From Salminus brasiliensis (lineage: Eukaryota; Chordata; Actinopteri; Characiformes; Bryconidae): a stretch of 64,000 bases of DNA. The first letter of the stretch is position 1. Each line of letters starts with the position of its first letter. A model generated the notes under the pieces. It saw nothing but the letters and a program-made list of their open reading frames with translations, had not been told where the DNA came from and searched no databases. A program made the translations under genes and the position numbers. Shown piece after piece: positions 45,660-55,330 of the stretch. The DNA lies in the NCBI RefSeq assembly GCF_030463535.1, contig NC_132900.1:30450721-30514720 (forward strand). The letters run 5' to 3'.

Positions 45660-48600
45660 ACACACACACATATATATTTATATATGTATGTGTGTATGTA
45701 GATAGATAGATAGATAGATATGTGAAATGTACACAAGCATTTACACCCAAAAGCAGCCAATCAGTCTAAAAATGTATGTGGATTTTGTGGCTTTGTCTTT
45801 ATTATGATTATTATAAACATGGACTGAAGTGCAGGCAAAATTAGGAGATAGCAGCTGCTACAGTTTTTAGATATGATGTCCTCTGGCAATCTCTCATAAG
45901 GATCTTGAAACAACATAAACACACATTTCTTATGATTACATCGCTAAGATATTAATAGAAACATTGAGGAACATCTAATTGGACACGCCGGCATGTTCGT
46001 AAGCTCCAGAGGGTCAATGTCGAGGAAATAGGTACAGTGATGTGTTTTTGGATATATTTTTATCTTTTCAGTTGTGGCTCTGGACTCAGTGGAGATTACT
46101 TATCAGAAGAAGGTCATTACTGGGTTGGTGTGGACATCAGCTCTGCCATGTTGGGTAAGCGAGTCAGTAGTCATGCTGTGCATGCATGTCTGAGTTTTAC
46201 AAGGCCTGTTATGTCCTGTAGCAGAACTCATTTTCACATTTCCACAGCAAATATGGGGGGTGGTGTGACCCACTACAAACATTCATTTACTTTGCTCGTT
46301 TCTTCCGTAAGACGTTGCGTTGGACAGGGAGGTGGATGGAGATCTTGTTTTAGGAGACATGGGACAAGGCGTGCCTTTCAGGTCTGGAACGTTTGATGGC
46401 TGCATCAGGTAAAGAAAAAACAAAGCTGAAATTTAGTTGATTAAACTGTAAAAACAAAAAAAATATTCATACTTTAAATAAATAAATTCATATTTTACTA
46501 TTTATATACTTATTTATATTTATTTATTTTAATTATTGTTTAAAGCAGCATTATGTGAGAATTAGGTGTTTTTTTTGCTCCTGGGTACCCCCTACAGTTT
46601 GGCAGTCTAATTCACTTCTACTCCTCTGCTGTAAATACAAATTAGGCTTTGAGCGCCCCCTCATGGACAGCTGTGCTGAGTGTTACAATGGTATCACTGA
46701 AAGTAGTGAAAGAAGCATGTGGGCTGAGGCGGTAGAGTAATACTACAGGAGTTTACACTAATGTGACTCGGGTTACACAGCGTTAAGCTCACAGTTCTGG
46801 AGAGAGGTTCTCCTGCAGCTCCACCACAGTTCTAGCCCGGGGTGCAAATGACCGAGAGGCTATTCTCCCGGTGGAACATCAGCGTGATTCTAAGGCTGCT
46901 GATTTGAGGCAGAATTGTTACATAGTGCTGCTTTAAATGATTGTTAGCCTTTACTCAGGTGTTTAAATATGTAGGAGATTGACAGCCATGCAGCACATTT
47001 GACCGATTTGTGTGTTTTTTGTGTGGATCTGTGCTGTACATAAATGACTGGTCGCTCTTGCTGTCCTCAGCATCTCAGCGCTGCAGTGGTTGTGCAATGC
47101 GGATAAAAAAAGCCACAGTCCTCCTAAGAGGCTTCACGCCTTCTTTAGCTCACTCTACTCCTCCCTGGTGAGACGTCTGCACTACACAGCACACATCACA
47201 CTGTAAATATCATATATTGGAATTCTGATTGTTTTGAAATTCTTAATGGCCTTTTTTTTATGAATTTATTTATATTTAGCAAAGAGGAGCCCGCGCAGTC
47301 TTCCAAATCTACCCTGAGAATTCAGAACAGGTGAGCTTTAGAATTCTTCAGAAATCAGTTCTGGGGTCCTGAGTGGTCCAGTGGAATAAGGCGCTGTTAC
47401 TATGCTGGTTCGAACCCCGATCATGCTGCTAGCTGAAGCCTCGAGAGAGCACAATTGGCCTTGTTCTCTCCAGGGTGGGTAGATGGCATTCTGGTGCTGG
47501 CCGTCGCTGGCGTCTGCGAGGTGGTGGGTCAAAGTCGGGCATCCCTTCAGGCGCCCGGTGGGTGGTTGACCGGTGATGTTGCATCGAAAAATGAGCAGAT
47601 TGACTGTGCACACGTCAGAAGGGGCGTGTGTTGGGTCACTCTCACTAGTGTCTGGGGCATCGCATGCGATGGGAGGAGAGTGTACGTACGGGTTGGGTAA
47701 TTGCCGGTCCAAATTGAGGAGGAAATGGGTGAAAAATCTGAATAAATAATAAATTTAATAATAAATAAAGACCAGGGGTTAACTTCATCTACTTCTTCCA
47801 GCTGGAGTTGATCACATCCCAGGCCATGAGGGCAGGCTTCACAGGGGGCATGGTGGTGGATTACCCCAACAGCACCAAAGCCAAAAAGTGAGTGTTCAGC
47901 ATTCTCTATCAATAAACTGTGTGTATATACGCAGGAGTGGGCAGTATGACGATATGTTGTATTGTGTCTTTTTTAAATATTGTGATATTAGATTTTTACC
48001 ATATGCCCTGTATATAAACACTCATGTTGTGTACATTGACTGAACTAACCATCTCGTCGCTCCATCTCCTCCAAAGATTCTTCCTGTGCCTGTTTGCTGG
48101 CGAGTCTGGCGTCTTGCCGAAGGTAAGCACTGTGGAAGAGAAGGGACATGATGCAGGGATGTTATTGAGACGCAGCCGTTTGTGAAGCTTGATCGATCTG
48201 GTGGTTGTTCTTGTTTGTTTTTCAGGGTTTGGGGTCTGAGACTGCTACCAGAAACGCTCCTAATCAAGTTCAGTTCACAGGACAGAGGTAAGGGGTTCCG
48301 GCTTGCAGTCTGTCACCGTACCTTTTAATCAGGGGTCTTCTCCATAAATCAGTGCAGGGTTGAGTTGTTCCCTGTTCTGAATGGATACAGGCCAACAGCG
48401 ACAGAGGGCATCGTCTTGTCTGGCTGCAGCCTCACCCAGACAGTTTTTCCGCCCTCTGACATTTACATGAGCGCTGCGCTGAGCAGTACAGTGCCTTAAA
48501 GGTTCAATCTTTTCTTCAGAAAAAGAAAAAAGCCCAGAGCTTGCATATCAGGCTTCAAGGCACAGAAACAAACCAGTGTGTTGAAATGTAGAGGATAAAA

Positions 48601-49340
48601 GGTTGGACTAAAGTCATGGAAAAGTGAAAATGCAGGATATGGGCCCTTAACAACACTCATCATTCCTTAATTTTTTATCAGAAGGCTTTGTTGTAGTATT
48701 AAGATGTATTAAGCCACACACACACACACACACACACAGAGCGGTAGGCAGCCAACTCCTGTGCCCGGGGAGCAGAGAGGGTGAAGGGCCTTGCTCAAGG
48801 GCCCAACAGTGGAAGCTTGCCGAGCCCGGGTATCGAACCCACAACCCTGTCATCAACAGCCCGGAGCTCTAACCACTGAGCCAACCACTGGGCCTGGTGT
48901 GACTGAGTACATAATAAAATGCTTCATATTATATAACAAAAAAAATGAATGGAATAAACATTTGTTTCTGTCTTTATATCAAAGATCTCGCTTCAAAAAT
49001 ATGAAAGGCAAATCTTTGAAGAAGAGCAAAGACTGGATCATGGAGAAGAAGGAAAGAAGGCGACGGCAGGGCAAGTACGTATCGGATTTCAGCTATTGAG
49101 CTTTTAGTATAATAAAAATAATAATAATAATAATAATTGGATTTATCTGTAGATTTTTGTACTGTGTGCTGTGTGACTATGCAAAATTTTTAAATACAAA
49201 ACCACACCAGTTTATAATCTGGTATTGTATTGAGGGGGAAAAAACGCTGTATGGATACTGTATAGAATTGACTGCATGTCCAAAGGTCTGTGCATTCAGC
49301 TGCTTTAAGTTGCACCGATTGCTTACACATATGTGCAAAT

Positions 49341-49396
<56 letters not shown>

Positions 49397-49734
49397 CTTA
49401 TCTAGTCTCTGTAGAGAGGGTAAGTACTACCAATAGAACAGGTCTCAGACCAATAGAGCAGACAGACAGGTTCCTATTGGTACCATTCATGAATATTACA
49501 GTACATCTCATTATTCGGCGTCCAGTCTGTCCAGATCAATCCTGACCAACTCAAGATATTCCACAAGACCACGTTTTTGCCTGATGTCCACCCAGGGTTC
49601 TAAAAAACCACACCACAGTTCTGCTAAGTAGCTAAGTTGTTCTCATGGCTGTTATCTGTTCATTGGTTTATTTTCCCAGGGACGTAAGGGCAGACACAAA
49701 GTACACCGGCCGCCACAGGAAACCTCGTTTCTGA
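42145..49734 (+). CDS. bud23: 18S rRNA (guanine-N7)-methyltransferase BUD23, 282 aa, twelve coding exons
   Basis: Exons: 42145-42192, 45287-45324, 45448-45543, 46072-46154, 46312-46408, 47071-47167, 47280-47330, 47802-47887, 48077-48122, 48226-48287, 48985-49074 and 49680-49734 (849 nt), all GT-AG and in phase. BUD23 (WBSCR22) works with TRMT112 to place m7G on 18S rRNA during small-subunit maturation in the nucleus. Visible features: N-terminal [13 protein letters not shown]-binding motif I LLDVGCGSGLSG (about residues 56-67); the acidic strand end [31 protein letters not shown]; and the basic C terminus [10 protein letters not shown] to TGRHRKPRF, a likely nuclear signal. Length equals human BUD23 (281 aa). 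Nothing looks broken. It is divergent to dnajc30 and precedes stx1a, as in the human Williams-Beuren region. Confidence 0.97.
42270..44575. repeat. bud23: Minisatellite of (TGTC)n(TATC)n CTTGGTCTATG units
   Basis: A 2.3-kb array of units built from TCTG and TCTA tetramers closed by CTTGGTCTATG. Unit length varies with the tetramer number. Variants are clustered: GGTCTATGTATG at 42850-43200, CTACCTTGGTCTAGG at 43300-44000, and GGTCTATGTCTCTG at 43430-44510. All three forward frames lack stops over long stretches, one for 724 codons, giving false Cys/Leu/Ser/Val-rich proteins. It lies wholly inside bud23 intron 1. Confidence 0.95.
44735..45035 (+). mobile_element. 3' end of an L2-like LINE
   Basis: The phrases CCAGAGGAGGATGGGTCGGG, TTCCTCCCAAGGTTTCCTCC and TGTACAGCTGCTTTGCGACG, followed by a TAAATAAAATTAGATTAGAT-type tail, match the 3' untranslated end widely seen in fish LINEs of the L2/Rex kind. 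The reverse transcriptase part is absent. Confidence 0.6.
45077..45232. mobile_element. Short MITE-like element with inverted ends
   Basis: The left GGGTTATTTCTCAAAGCAAG and the complement of the right AACCCTGCTTTGTGAATTCC share an imperfect inverted repeat of about 20 bp. No target duplication was confirmed. Confidence 0.35.
45287..45324 (+). CDS. bud23: bud23 coding exon 2
   Basis: Encodes [12 protein letters not shown] and the first two bases of an asparagine codon (phase 2). Acceptor TTTGCAG, donor GTAAGT. Confidence 0.93.
45448..45543 (+). CDS. bud23: bud23 coding exon 3
   Basis: Encodes [20 protein letters not shown] then [13 protein letters not shown], entering SAM motif I. Phase 2 at the end, donor GTATGT. 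Confidence 0.95.
45544..46071 (+). other. bud23: bud23 intron 3
   Basis: A 528-bp intron containing GT/AT microsatellites (45560-45720, including (AT)n at 45619-45657). Otherwise unremarkable. Confidence 0.9.
46072..46154 (+). CDS. bud23: bud23 coding exon 4
   Basis: Continues SAM motif I ([20 protein letters not shown]) and ends after DISSAML in phase 1 before GTAAGC. Confidence 0.95.
46312..46408 (+). CDS. bud23: bud23 coding exon 5
   Basis: Encodes [20 protein letters not shown] then [12 protein letters not shown]. The GDMGQG block is conserved in the family. Confidence 0.95.
46409..47070 (+). other. bud23: bud23 intron 5
   Basis: A 662-bp intron, AT-rich at the left. A pair of related words (GCAGCATTATGTGAGAATTA at about 46548 and TGTTACATAGTGCTGCTTTA at about 46917) suggests the inverted ends of a decayed short element. 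Confidence 0.6.
47071..47167 (+). CDS. bud23: bud23 coding exon 6
   Basis: Encodes [20 protein letters not shown] then [13 protein letters not shown]. Phase 0 end before GTGAGA. Confidence 0.95.
47280..47330 (+). CDS. bud23: bud23 coding exon 7
   Basis: Encodes [17 protein letters not shown], phase 0 at both ends. Confidence 0.95.
47350..47745 (+). mobile_element. tRNA-derived SINE in bud23 intron 7
   Basis: Forward SINE with a tRNA-like head (GTGGTCCAGTGGAATAAGGC, then GGTTCGAACCCCGATCATGC as box B). The body contains GAGAGAGCACAATTGGCCTT and GAAGGGGCGTGTGTTGGGTC, ending GGTCCAAATTGAGGAGGAAA and an AATAAA-rich tail. Together with the flanks it fills nearly the whole intron. Confidence 0.75.
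47802..47887 (+). CDS. bud23: bud23 coding exon 8
   Basis: Encodes [20 protein letters not shown] then YPNSTKAK. Ends in phase 2 before GTGAGT. Confidence 0.95.
48077..48122 (+). CDS. bud23: bud23 coding exon 9
   Basis: Completes a lysine codon, then [15 protein letters not shown]. Acceptor CCAAAG, donor GTAAGC. Confidence 0.93.
48226..48287 (+). CDS. bud23: bud23 coding exon 10
   Basis: Encodes [20 protein letters not shown] and two bases of an arginine codon. This is the most diverged part of the protein against mammals. Confidence 0.9.
48288..48984 (+). other. bud23: bud23 intron 10
   Basis: A 697-bp intron with a partial S1 SINE (48716-48890) and a CA microsatellite at its left edge. 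The rest is apparently unique. Confidence 0.85.
48716..48890 (-). mobile_element. tRNA-derived SINE S1, partial
   Basis: Reverse-strand copy with GGGTGAAGGGCCTTGCTCAA and CGGGTATCGAACCCACAACC (box B complement), ending GAGCCAACCACTGGGCC. Confidence 0.7.
48985..49074 (+). CDS. bud23: bud23 coding exon 11
   Basis: Basic region: [20 protein letters not shown] then KKERRRRQG. Donor is GTACGT at 49075, with AA left for the next lysine codon. Confidence 0.93.
49075..49679 (+). other. bud23: bud23 intron 11
   Basis: A 605-bp intron with an (AC)n microsatellite at 49342-49394. A short stretch around 49280-49540 resembles the right part of M1. Confidence 0.85.
49680..49734 (+). CDS. bud23: bud23 coding exon 12 (last)
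   Basis: Encodes [18 protein letters not shown] and TGA, matching the conserved basic tail of the family. Confidence 0.95.
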
Positions 49735-49858
49735 AGTCACTGAAGGCCTTCTGTGGCTGTCTGAGCTGTCTGGCTCTGCAGGCTTCAACACCGTGGACTT
49801 CAAACATGGACTGATCCCATTGGTCTTTACATCAAGCGTTCCATGGCAAATCTGGCAA

Positions 49859-49864
49859 AATAAA
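49859..49864 (+). terminator. bud23: bud23 polyadenylation signal
   Basis: AATAAA 125 bases after the stop codon. A second AATAAA lies at 49938-49943. Either gives a short 3' UTR. Confidence 0.65.
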
Positions 49865-49949
49865 CGATGGACACTGCTGACTTCACCTTTAGAGGAACAT
49901 CAAGACTTCGTACCCCAGTCTAAAGGGTGATAAATTAAATAAACATATT

Positions 49950-50630
49950 TGGACAGTTTATTTGCATATTGTTGCTTCGGTTTGATGAAGACTGAGCTAA
50001 CTAGAAGAGCTGCTTGTAATCAGACTTGATGGTGCATTAATAAGCCACATGTATCTTTGTTGGATGATGGCTGATAAATGGATTGCAAACATTAAAATCC
50101 CAGCTCATGTCTCAAAATGTCTCATCTTGGCTGTTTCAGAGCAATACCCCAAAATTGCAATTACTTCAATTGACCTTCTGTAAGTTTTATTAAAATAATG
50201 ATTGAGTGTGTAAGTAGATACTAAAACAGAACCCGAATGGACTCTGGAATAGGGTCCAGTTTCCTGTTTTAGTGTTAGGATCAATGTAGGTGGTAGAGGG
50301 AGGGAGTGTTCAGTGTGATGCTCGTTCTACCATTTATGAATCTTCCTTGTTCTAAGATGCTTTTGGGAAATCCAGACCAGAAGGCCAGAAAACTGTGCTG
50401 AGCTCCTACAAACTTGGTCCTAAGCTGGTCTTCAGGGCTTGTCGGATTGCTCCACCTGTAGGTGCTGGTCCTGAAGGCTCATCTGAGAACTTCTAGCCTA
50501 CAGATCCAGCACCGTAACAGCTGCGTAGTAGGTAGATGTGGGCGATATGACTGTATCTGTGATAAACTGTGAGCTTTTCTGAGTGTATATCATTTGTAAC
50601 TGGATGTAGAGATTGATAGCATTGTTTGGG
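49950..50630. other. Intergenic between bud23 and stx1a, no gene seen
   Basis: Apparently unique sequence, with a small hAT-like fragment (GTGGGCGATATGACTGTAT) near 50538. Confidence 0.4.
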
Positions 50631-50631
50631 A

Positions 50632-50995
50632 CCACTAGAGAAGTACTGCCAATAGATTAGGACACTCTGGAGCAGATCAATAAACATCATGAACCAATTG
50701 GCACCATGCGGCTTAATGCCAGGCGTGGGCTAGTAGAGGGGTGTAAAGCCCCCCAGCACTGAGCTGTGGAGCAGTGGGAGAACGGTGTTCTCTGGAATGA
50801 TGGTGGTGGAGCTCCATCCAGTACTTTTGGGATGAGTTGGGGAGGTGATGAGGTGGGGTGGTGATCATCATCATCATCATCATCCAACATCCTGACCTCA
50901 CTAACGCTCTTGTACAACAAAAGCAGGATCTGCTCTTTTTAATGGCCTTAATTTCGGAAGAAACTATGAACGAGCAGGTGTCCACACTGTTTTTC
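50632..50995 (-). mobile_element. MITE copy M1
   Basis: Reverse copy with AAAGCCCCCCAGCACTGAGC, GGTGGTGGAGCTCCATCCAG, a (CAT)n expansion at 50865-50883, and the terminal GAGCAGGTGTCCACACTG. Confidence 0.65.
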
Positions 50996-51080
50996 AACAG
51001 GACAAAGATGTCTACCATCTAAACATAGCTAGCTAAGCTAAGCTAATTTAGCAGCATATTTTATTTTTTTAAGTTTATAA

Positions 51081-51364
51081 GGTAAAGGATAAAGGTGCAC
51101 GTATTTGTCACTGTACAGCGAAATGTGTCCTCCGCATTTAACCCATCTGGTAGTGAACACACACTCACACACACACATGTGTTAGGGGCAGTGAGTACAT
51201 ACACACACACACCCAGTGCGGTGGGCAGCCAACTCCAGCGCCCGGGGAGCAGAGAGGGTAAAGGGCCTTGCTCAAGGGCCCAACAGTGGCAGCTTGCCGA
51301 GCCCGGGAATCGAACCCACAACCCTGTTATCGATATCCCGGTGCACAGACTGCTGAGCCACCCC
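51081..51364 (-). mobile_element. tRNA-derived SINE S1, near full length
   Basis: Very similar to 13960-14270: AAAGGTGCACGTATTTGTCA, CATTTAACCCATCTGGTAGT, GGGTAAAGGGCCTTGCTCAA, and the box B complement GGGAATCGAACCCACAACCC. The close match between copies suggests fairly recent activity. Confidence 0.75.
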
Positions 51365-52000
51365 TAAATACGTGTATATAAATGGCAAATTAAGGACTTC
51401 TCTTAGAAATGTTCGTAAATGAAGTATCCTAGACTCTGTTTTTCTCTTTTGGGATCATTTTTTATCCCAAATAAACGCTAAAATGACTCAAATTAAACTG
51501 AGGGGAAAGTGCGTCGTTTTGGCGCCTGAGGTCCAGCAGAGGGCGCTGCCCTGCCTCCTAACCGGGAATCAACAGCTCGGCCTGGGCGTTATCTCTCCGC
51601 TCTGCCCGCTAATGTACACGGTAACACGGTAATTTGGTCGTTTGCAATTTTTCCAAACCTTGAGAAAATGTTTATATCCGTCGACACAGAGCTCAGTTAT
51701 TCGCGTTTTACTTTAGAGGGTTTTCACGACCAAGCCTGAGCTTTTTAAACCGATGTTTGACTCGTGAATGAATGATTCATTTGAAGTGATTCATTTTGAA
51801 CCGATTCACTAGTGTTGCGGTAGCGTCTACACAAAGAAGTCGAATATTTATTATTTTTTATAGATTATTTTTAGATATTATTAAATGGAATAGCTCTTTC
51901 TAGGAGTAGGACATATCTCTTTACACTTTCTTTCGGTAGTTGACTCACTTTCCTCTTGTGTTTGTGCTCTAATCACTCTGAATTTGACTCGCCCATATTC
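51365..52000. other. Intergenic, no gene seen
   Basis: Unique-looking sequence with a GC-rich patch at 51505-51610. No exon supported. Confidence 0.35.
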
Positions 52001-52313
52001 ACACTATATGGACAAAAGTATCGGGACGCTTGCTCATTTATTGTTATCTTCCAAATCAGAGATATTAAAGATGTTATCCTGCTTTTGTTGGAGAGTTACT
52101 GTCTCTACTGCCCAAGAAAGCATTTCTACGAAAGTTTGGTGGATCAGTGCTGTAAGAATTTGATTGCATTCTGCACAGCTCATTGCTGGGGGGCTTTATA
52201 CCCCTCCAGCCAGTGCCAATGGGTTTGATGCTTACCTGCTCCAGAGAGTCCTAATCTATTGGCAGCACTTCTCTAGAGGGTCAGCCGAGGGTGCACCTGG
52301 ACATATAGTGTAT
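52001..52313 (+). mobile_element. MITE copy M1 with both ends, internally deleted
   Basis: Left end CACTATATGGACAAAAGTAT and right end CACCTGGACATATAGTGTA are both present. The core is shortened to about 310 bp, losing the block around the GGATGGAGCTCCACC motif. Confidence 0.7.
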
Positions 52314-52429
52314 TTAGATATGCTGATATAAACGTGGCAGTACAATCTCATCAATAACAAAATATCAATAATAGACCATTTAAAGTTATATAAAACATTA
52401 TGGTGGGATTAACTGGATTATTAATCAGT

Positions 52430-52880
52430 GCTGTGCATCAATCACAAGGCCCTCCTGTTGGTCCTGGCTCATCTAAAGTCCCACCTTGACAAGTCTCTCT
52501 AATCTGATCGCATGGAGGGAGAACATCTGCTCTCTGATGATGGTGATGCAACCAAATATTCACAGCTTCACCGCTATGCAGATGAAGCCAACGCCTCCTT
52601 TTGTCCTCACCATCTGATGCTCAGATATCTGTTCAGCAGGTGGAACTCATCGTGGACGACAGCCCACCACCATTGCCAGGCATCCCAGGAACTACAGGCC
52701 CTCACTGTGATCTTCTCATATCCTACAAGAACCCTCTGGTTATCCCATCTGAGGAAAGCAGTAGGAGGCCACTTAGGTGCTTGCTCAGTTCCTTTGTCAG
52801 GACCATCCTGGATTTGCAACTGAGCCAGAATTTAGCAGCATTGCTTGACTTCAATCTTACTACATTCAGCCAATGATGAT
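52430..52880 (+). mobile_element. Possible decayed LINE reverse transcriptase fragment
   Basis: The conceptual frame around 52560-52600 reads HRYADEANASF, which could be a mutated YADD box of an L2/CR1-like reverse transcriptase. The downstream sequence has a loosely similar layout. The match is weak and frames are broken. Confidence 0.25.
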
Positions 52881-52894
52881 CAGTCATGATTGTC

Positions 52895-53330
52895 CGTGTC
52901 CTAAGGACTGGTTTGGGCTAAAACAGAGAATGGTCAGACTGGTTGGAGCTGACAGAAAAGCTACAGTAGCTCAGATAACTGCTCTGTACAACTGTGGAGA
53001 GCAGCATGTCCAACCTTGAGGAGAATGAGCTACAACAGGAGAACCCAACCATGTCGGGTTCCACTTCTGTCAGCCAAGACCAGAAAGCTGAGGCTGCAGT
53101 GGCTCAGCACAGGCTCACCAACACTGGACAGCTGGAGAAATGTAGCTGAGTCTGGACTTCTGCTGAGGAGCACATGAGGTAGGGTCAGAATTTGCCACCG
53201 ACAGCCTGAATCCATGGACCCAACCTCGCTTGTGTCATCAGTCCAGTCCATGATGGTGGAGGTGGTGGTGTAATGGTGTTCCTGTTGGTGCCATGAACGA
53301 TCACTAGAAGGCCACAGACTATTCGAGAAT
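52895..53330 (+). pseudogene. Broken Tc1-like transposase gene
   Basis: The sequence reads in pieces as Tc1-family transposase: MVRLVGADRKATVAQITALY at 52930-52989, then KAEAAVAQHRLTNTGQLEK near 53085, then a segment with MDPT and GGGGV-like words. Stop codons and deletions interrupt it at several points. The catalytic DDE triad cannot be followed. It is a dead transposon relic just upstream of stx1a. Confidence 0.65.
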
Positions 53331-53679
53331 CGTAGCTGACCATGCGCATCCCTACATGACCTCAGTTTGTCCATCTTCTGATGGTCACTTCCAGCTTCTC
53401 AAACTGGTTCAGTGTTCTTCAGTGGCCTTCCCAGTTCTCTTACTCCAGTACACCACTTTTTTTGGATGGGGGTGGGATGGGGGTGGGGTGGGGGGTGGGT
53501 TCATAGCAGATATGGTGCAATCTTGTCAACATGAGGAATCAGAACATGCCAACAGCCAATGAATCATTGAATCTGATTCACCAAAGAATCGGTTCTGTAA
53601 ACTGATTCGAACTTCCCATCACTATCAGACGCGTCATCCAGCCATTATGAGCGGACCCACCCCCTCTTTACTAAAAAAA

Positions 53680-53905
53680 AAAATACAGGGGAGGGTGAGG
53701 AGGCGGGAGGGGGGTCCAAAGGACTACTGAGGGATGCGCGCGTCCGCCTGCCGCTTCTCCGCGCGCTCGCGCTTCTCTCGGCTCTTCTGAGTCCATCTGA
53801 GTGGACTGTCGCGCGCCGGAGAGCTTGTGGTTGTCTGGGGGGGGGGGTCCTGGAGGGCTTTCTTTTCATCCAGATTTTGGGAAAGTGCTGGACGTGATTG
53901 GAAAC
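53680..53905 (+). promoter_or_regulatory. stx1a: GC-rich TATA-less promoter and 5' UTR of stx1a
   Basis: A sharp rise in G+C and CpG over the flanks, with GC boxes such as GGAGGCGGGAGGGGGG (Sp1-like) at 53698-53714 and a CpG cluster GCGCGCTCGCGC near 53760. No TATA box is seen near the likely start. Mammalian STX1A also has a GC-rich, Sp1-driven promoter. The exact transcription start is unknown. Confidence 0.55.
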
Positions 53906-53935
53906 ATGAAGGACCGCACGCAGGAGCTGAGGCAT
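53906..53935 (+). CDS. stx1a: syntaxin-1A, coding exon 1 only (partial gene)
   Basis: Ten codons, MKDRTQELRH, followed by the donor GTGAGT. The first nine residues are identical to the N terminus of vertebrate syntaxin-1, and the exon length and phase (0) match the known first exon. Syntaxin-1A is the plasma-membrane Qa-SNARE of neurons and endocrine cells; it binds Munc18 and SNAP-25 and drives vesicle fusion. STX1B shares this N terminus, so the choice of stx1a rests on position after bud23, as in the human interval. Residue 10 is His, where mammals usually have Thr or Ser. Exon 2 (expected to start AKDSDDD-like) was not found before the window end, so intron 1 exceeds 10 kb. Confidence 0.85.
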
Positions 53936-54299
53936 GTGAGTAAACCCATGTTTGGCTACTTCAGCTGTTCGCTCAAGTTGAAGCAAGCAGTGGTCAGAAG
54001 ATCGAGGCATGCATGTGGCTGCGGTGTGCAATCAAACAAACAGCGCCAGGATGGACCTCTGCTGCAGCATTTAAGGTGGAACGGCCAGTTGGAGATAAGA
54101 AGCCAACTTGAGGCTCGCGCTGTAACCCGTTTCCCTTCCTCCCTCACTCCCTCCTTCCCTCCGCGCGCGCACCGAAGTGCACCGATGCTGGAGTTCACGT
54201 TAGGGCACCAGTGCATGCGTTGTGTACGTTGAGCCGCACGCTCTGCTTTCTCACTTTTCCCAAACGCGCGCGCGACCCCTTGTAACGCTACCCCCCAGG

Positions 54300-54600
54300 C
54301 TTCACTGGCTAGAGGTCCAGGCTGGTCTGCGATGGTTATGGGGGTGGGAAAGCTGGTCATCCAGAAGAAACCATACCCTACACTGGTAAGCAAGCTGGTC
54401 AAACTGGTTGGCAGGGCTTTGCTCTGGACCAGAACAGGGATGGGTTTTAGCTGGTCTATCAGCATGACCGGTTCAACCCAGCTGCATGACCAGTTTGATT
54501 GTAGACATGCATGGTTGTAGACCAGTAAAACCATCAAACTTGCTGGTCAAGAGCTAAACTGACCAACCAGCTTGACCAGCTGGAGCTGACCTGTTAAATA
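54300..54600. repeat. GACCAG-rich dispersed repeat
   Basis: Shares GGGAAAGCTGGTCATCCAG and AAACCATACCCTA with 11595-11630, followed by TGACCAG/CTGGTCA words. Confidence 0.5.
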
Positions 54601-54614
54601 GTGAGTACACAAGG

Positions 54615-54619
54615 CTTCA

Positions 54620-54662
<43 letters not shown>

Positions 54663-54811
54663 TGTGTATAGAGAGAGAAATGGAGTGGTAAAGAGAGGTA
54701 TGTGTATATACAAAGAGAGAGAGAGTGGTAGAGAGAGGTGTATATATGTAGAGATAGTGATATAGAGAGGTATATATAGAGAGAGTGTGGTGTAGAGAGA
54801 ATGGTAGAAAG

Positions 54812-54865
<54 letters not shown>

Positions 54866-55014
54866 GGGTAAAGAGAGGTGTATATATATATATAGGGAGT
54901 GATAGAAAGAGGGAGTGGTAGAGAGAGGTGTATATATATATATAGGGAGTGATAGAAAGAGGGAGTGGTAGAGAGAGGTGTATATATGTAGAGAGAGAAA
55001 GTGGTAGAGAGGTG

Positions 55015-55057
<43 letters not shown>

Positions 55058-55069
55058 TGGTAGAGAGAG

Positions 55070-55141
<72 letters not shown>

Positions 55142-55156
55142 TGGTAGAGAGAGGTG

Positions 55157-55189
<33 letters not shown>

Positions 55190-55204
55190 TGGTAGAGAGA
55201 GGTG

Positions 55205-55239
<35 letters not shown>

Positions 55240-55330
55240 TGGTAAAGAGAGGTGTATATATATATATAGGGAGTGATAGAAAGAGGGAGTGGTAGAGAGA
55301 GGTATATATATATATATATGTATATATAAG
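54615..55330. repeat. Compound (GA)n/(TA)n microsatellite array
   Basis: Alternating GAGAGA and TATATA runs joined by GTGGTAGAGAGAGGTGTATA units that recur about ten times with variable dinucleotide number. The array behaves as a minisatellite with microsatellite cores. Confidence 0.9.

Noticed and set aside
49061-49078. GC-AG intron at bud23 exon 11
   Set aside because: A GC donor (GGGCAAGT) first seemed possible. The GT donor four bases downstream at 49075 restores the frame and the conserved [13 protein letters not shown] sequence.
53801-54232. 143-codon frame reading through stx1a exon 1
   Set aside because: Only the ten codons from 53906 match syntaxin; the rest reads upstream untranslated DNA and the intron after the GTGAGT donor.
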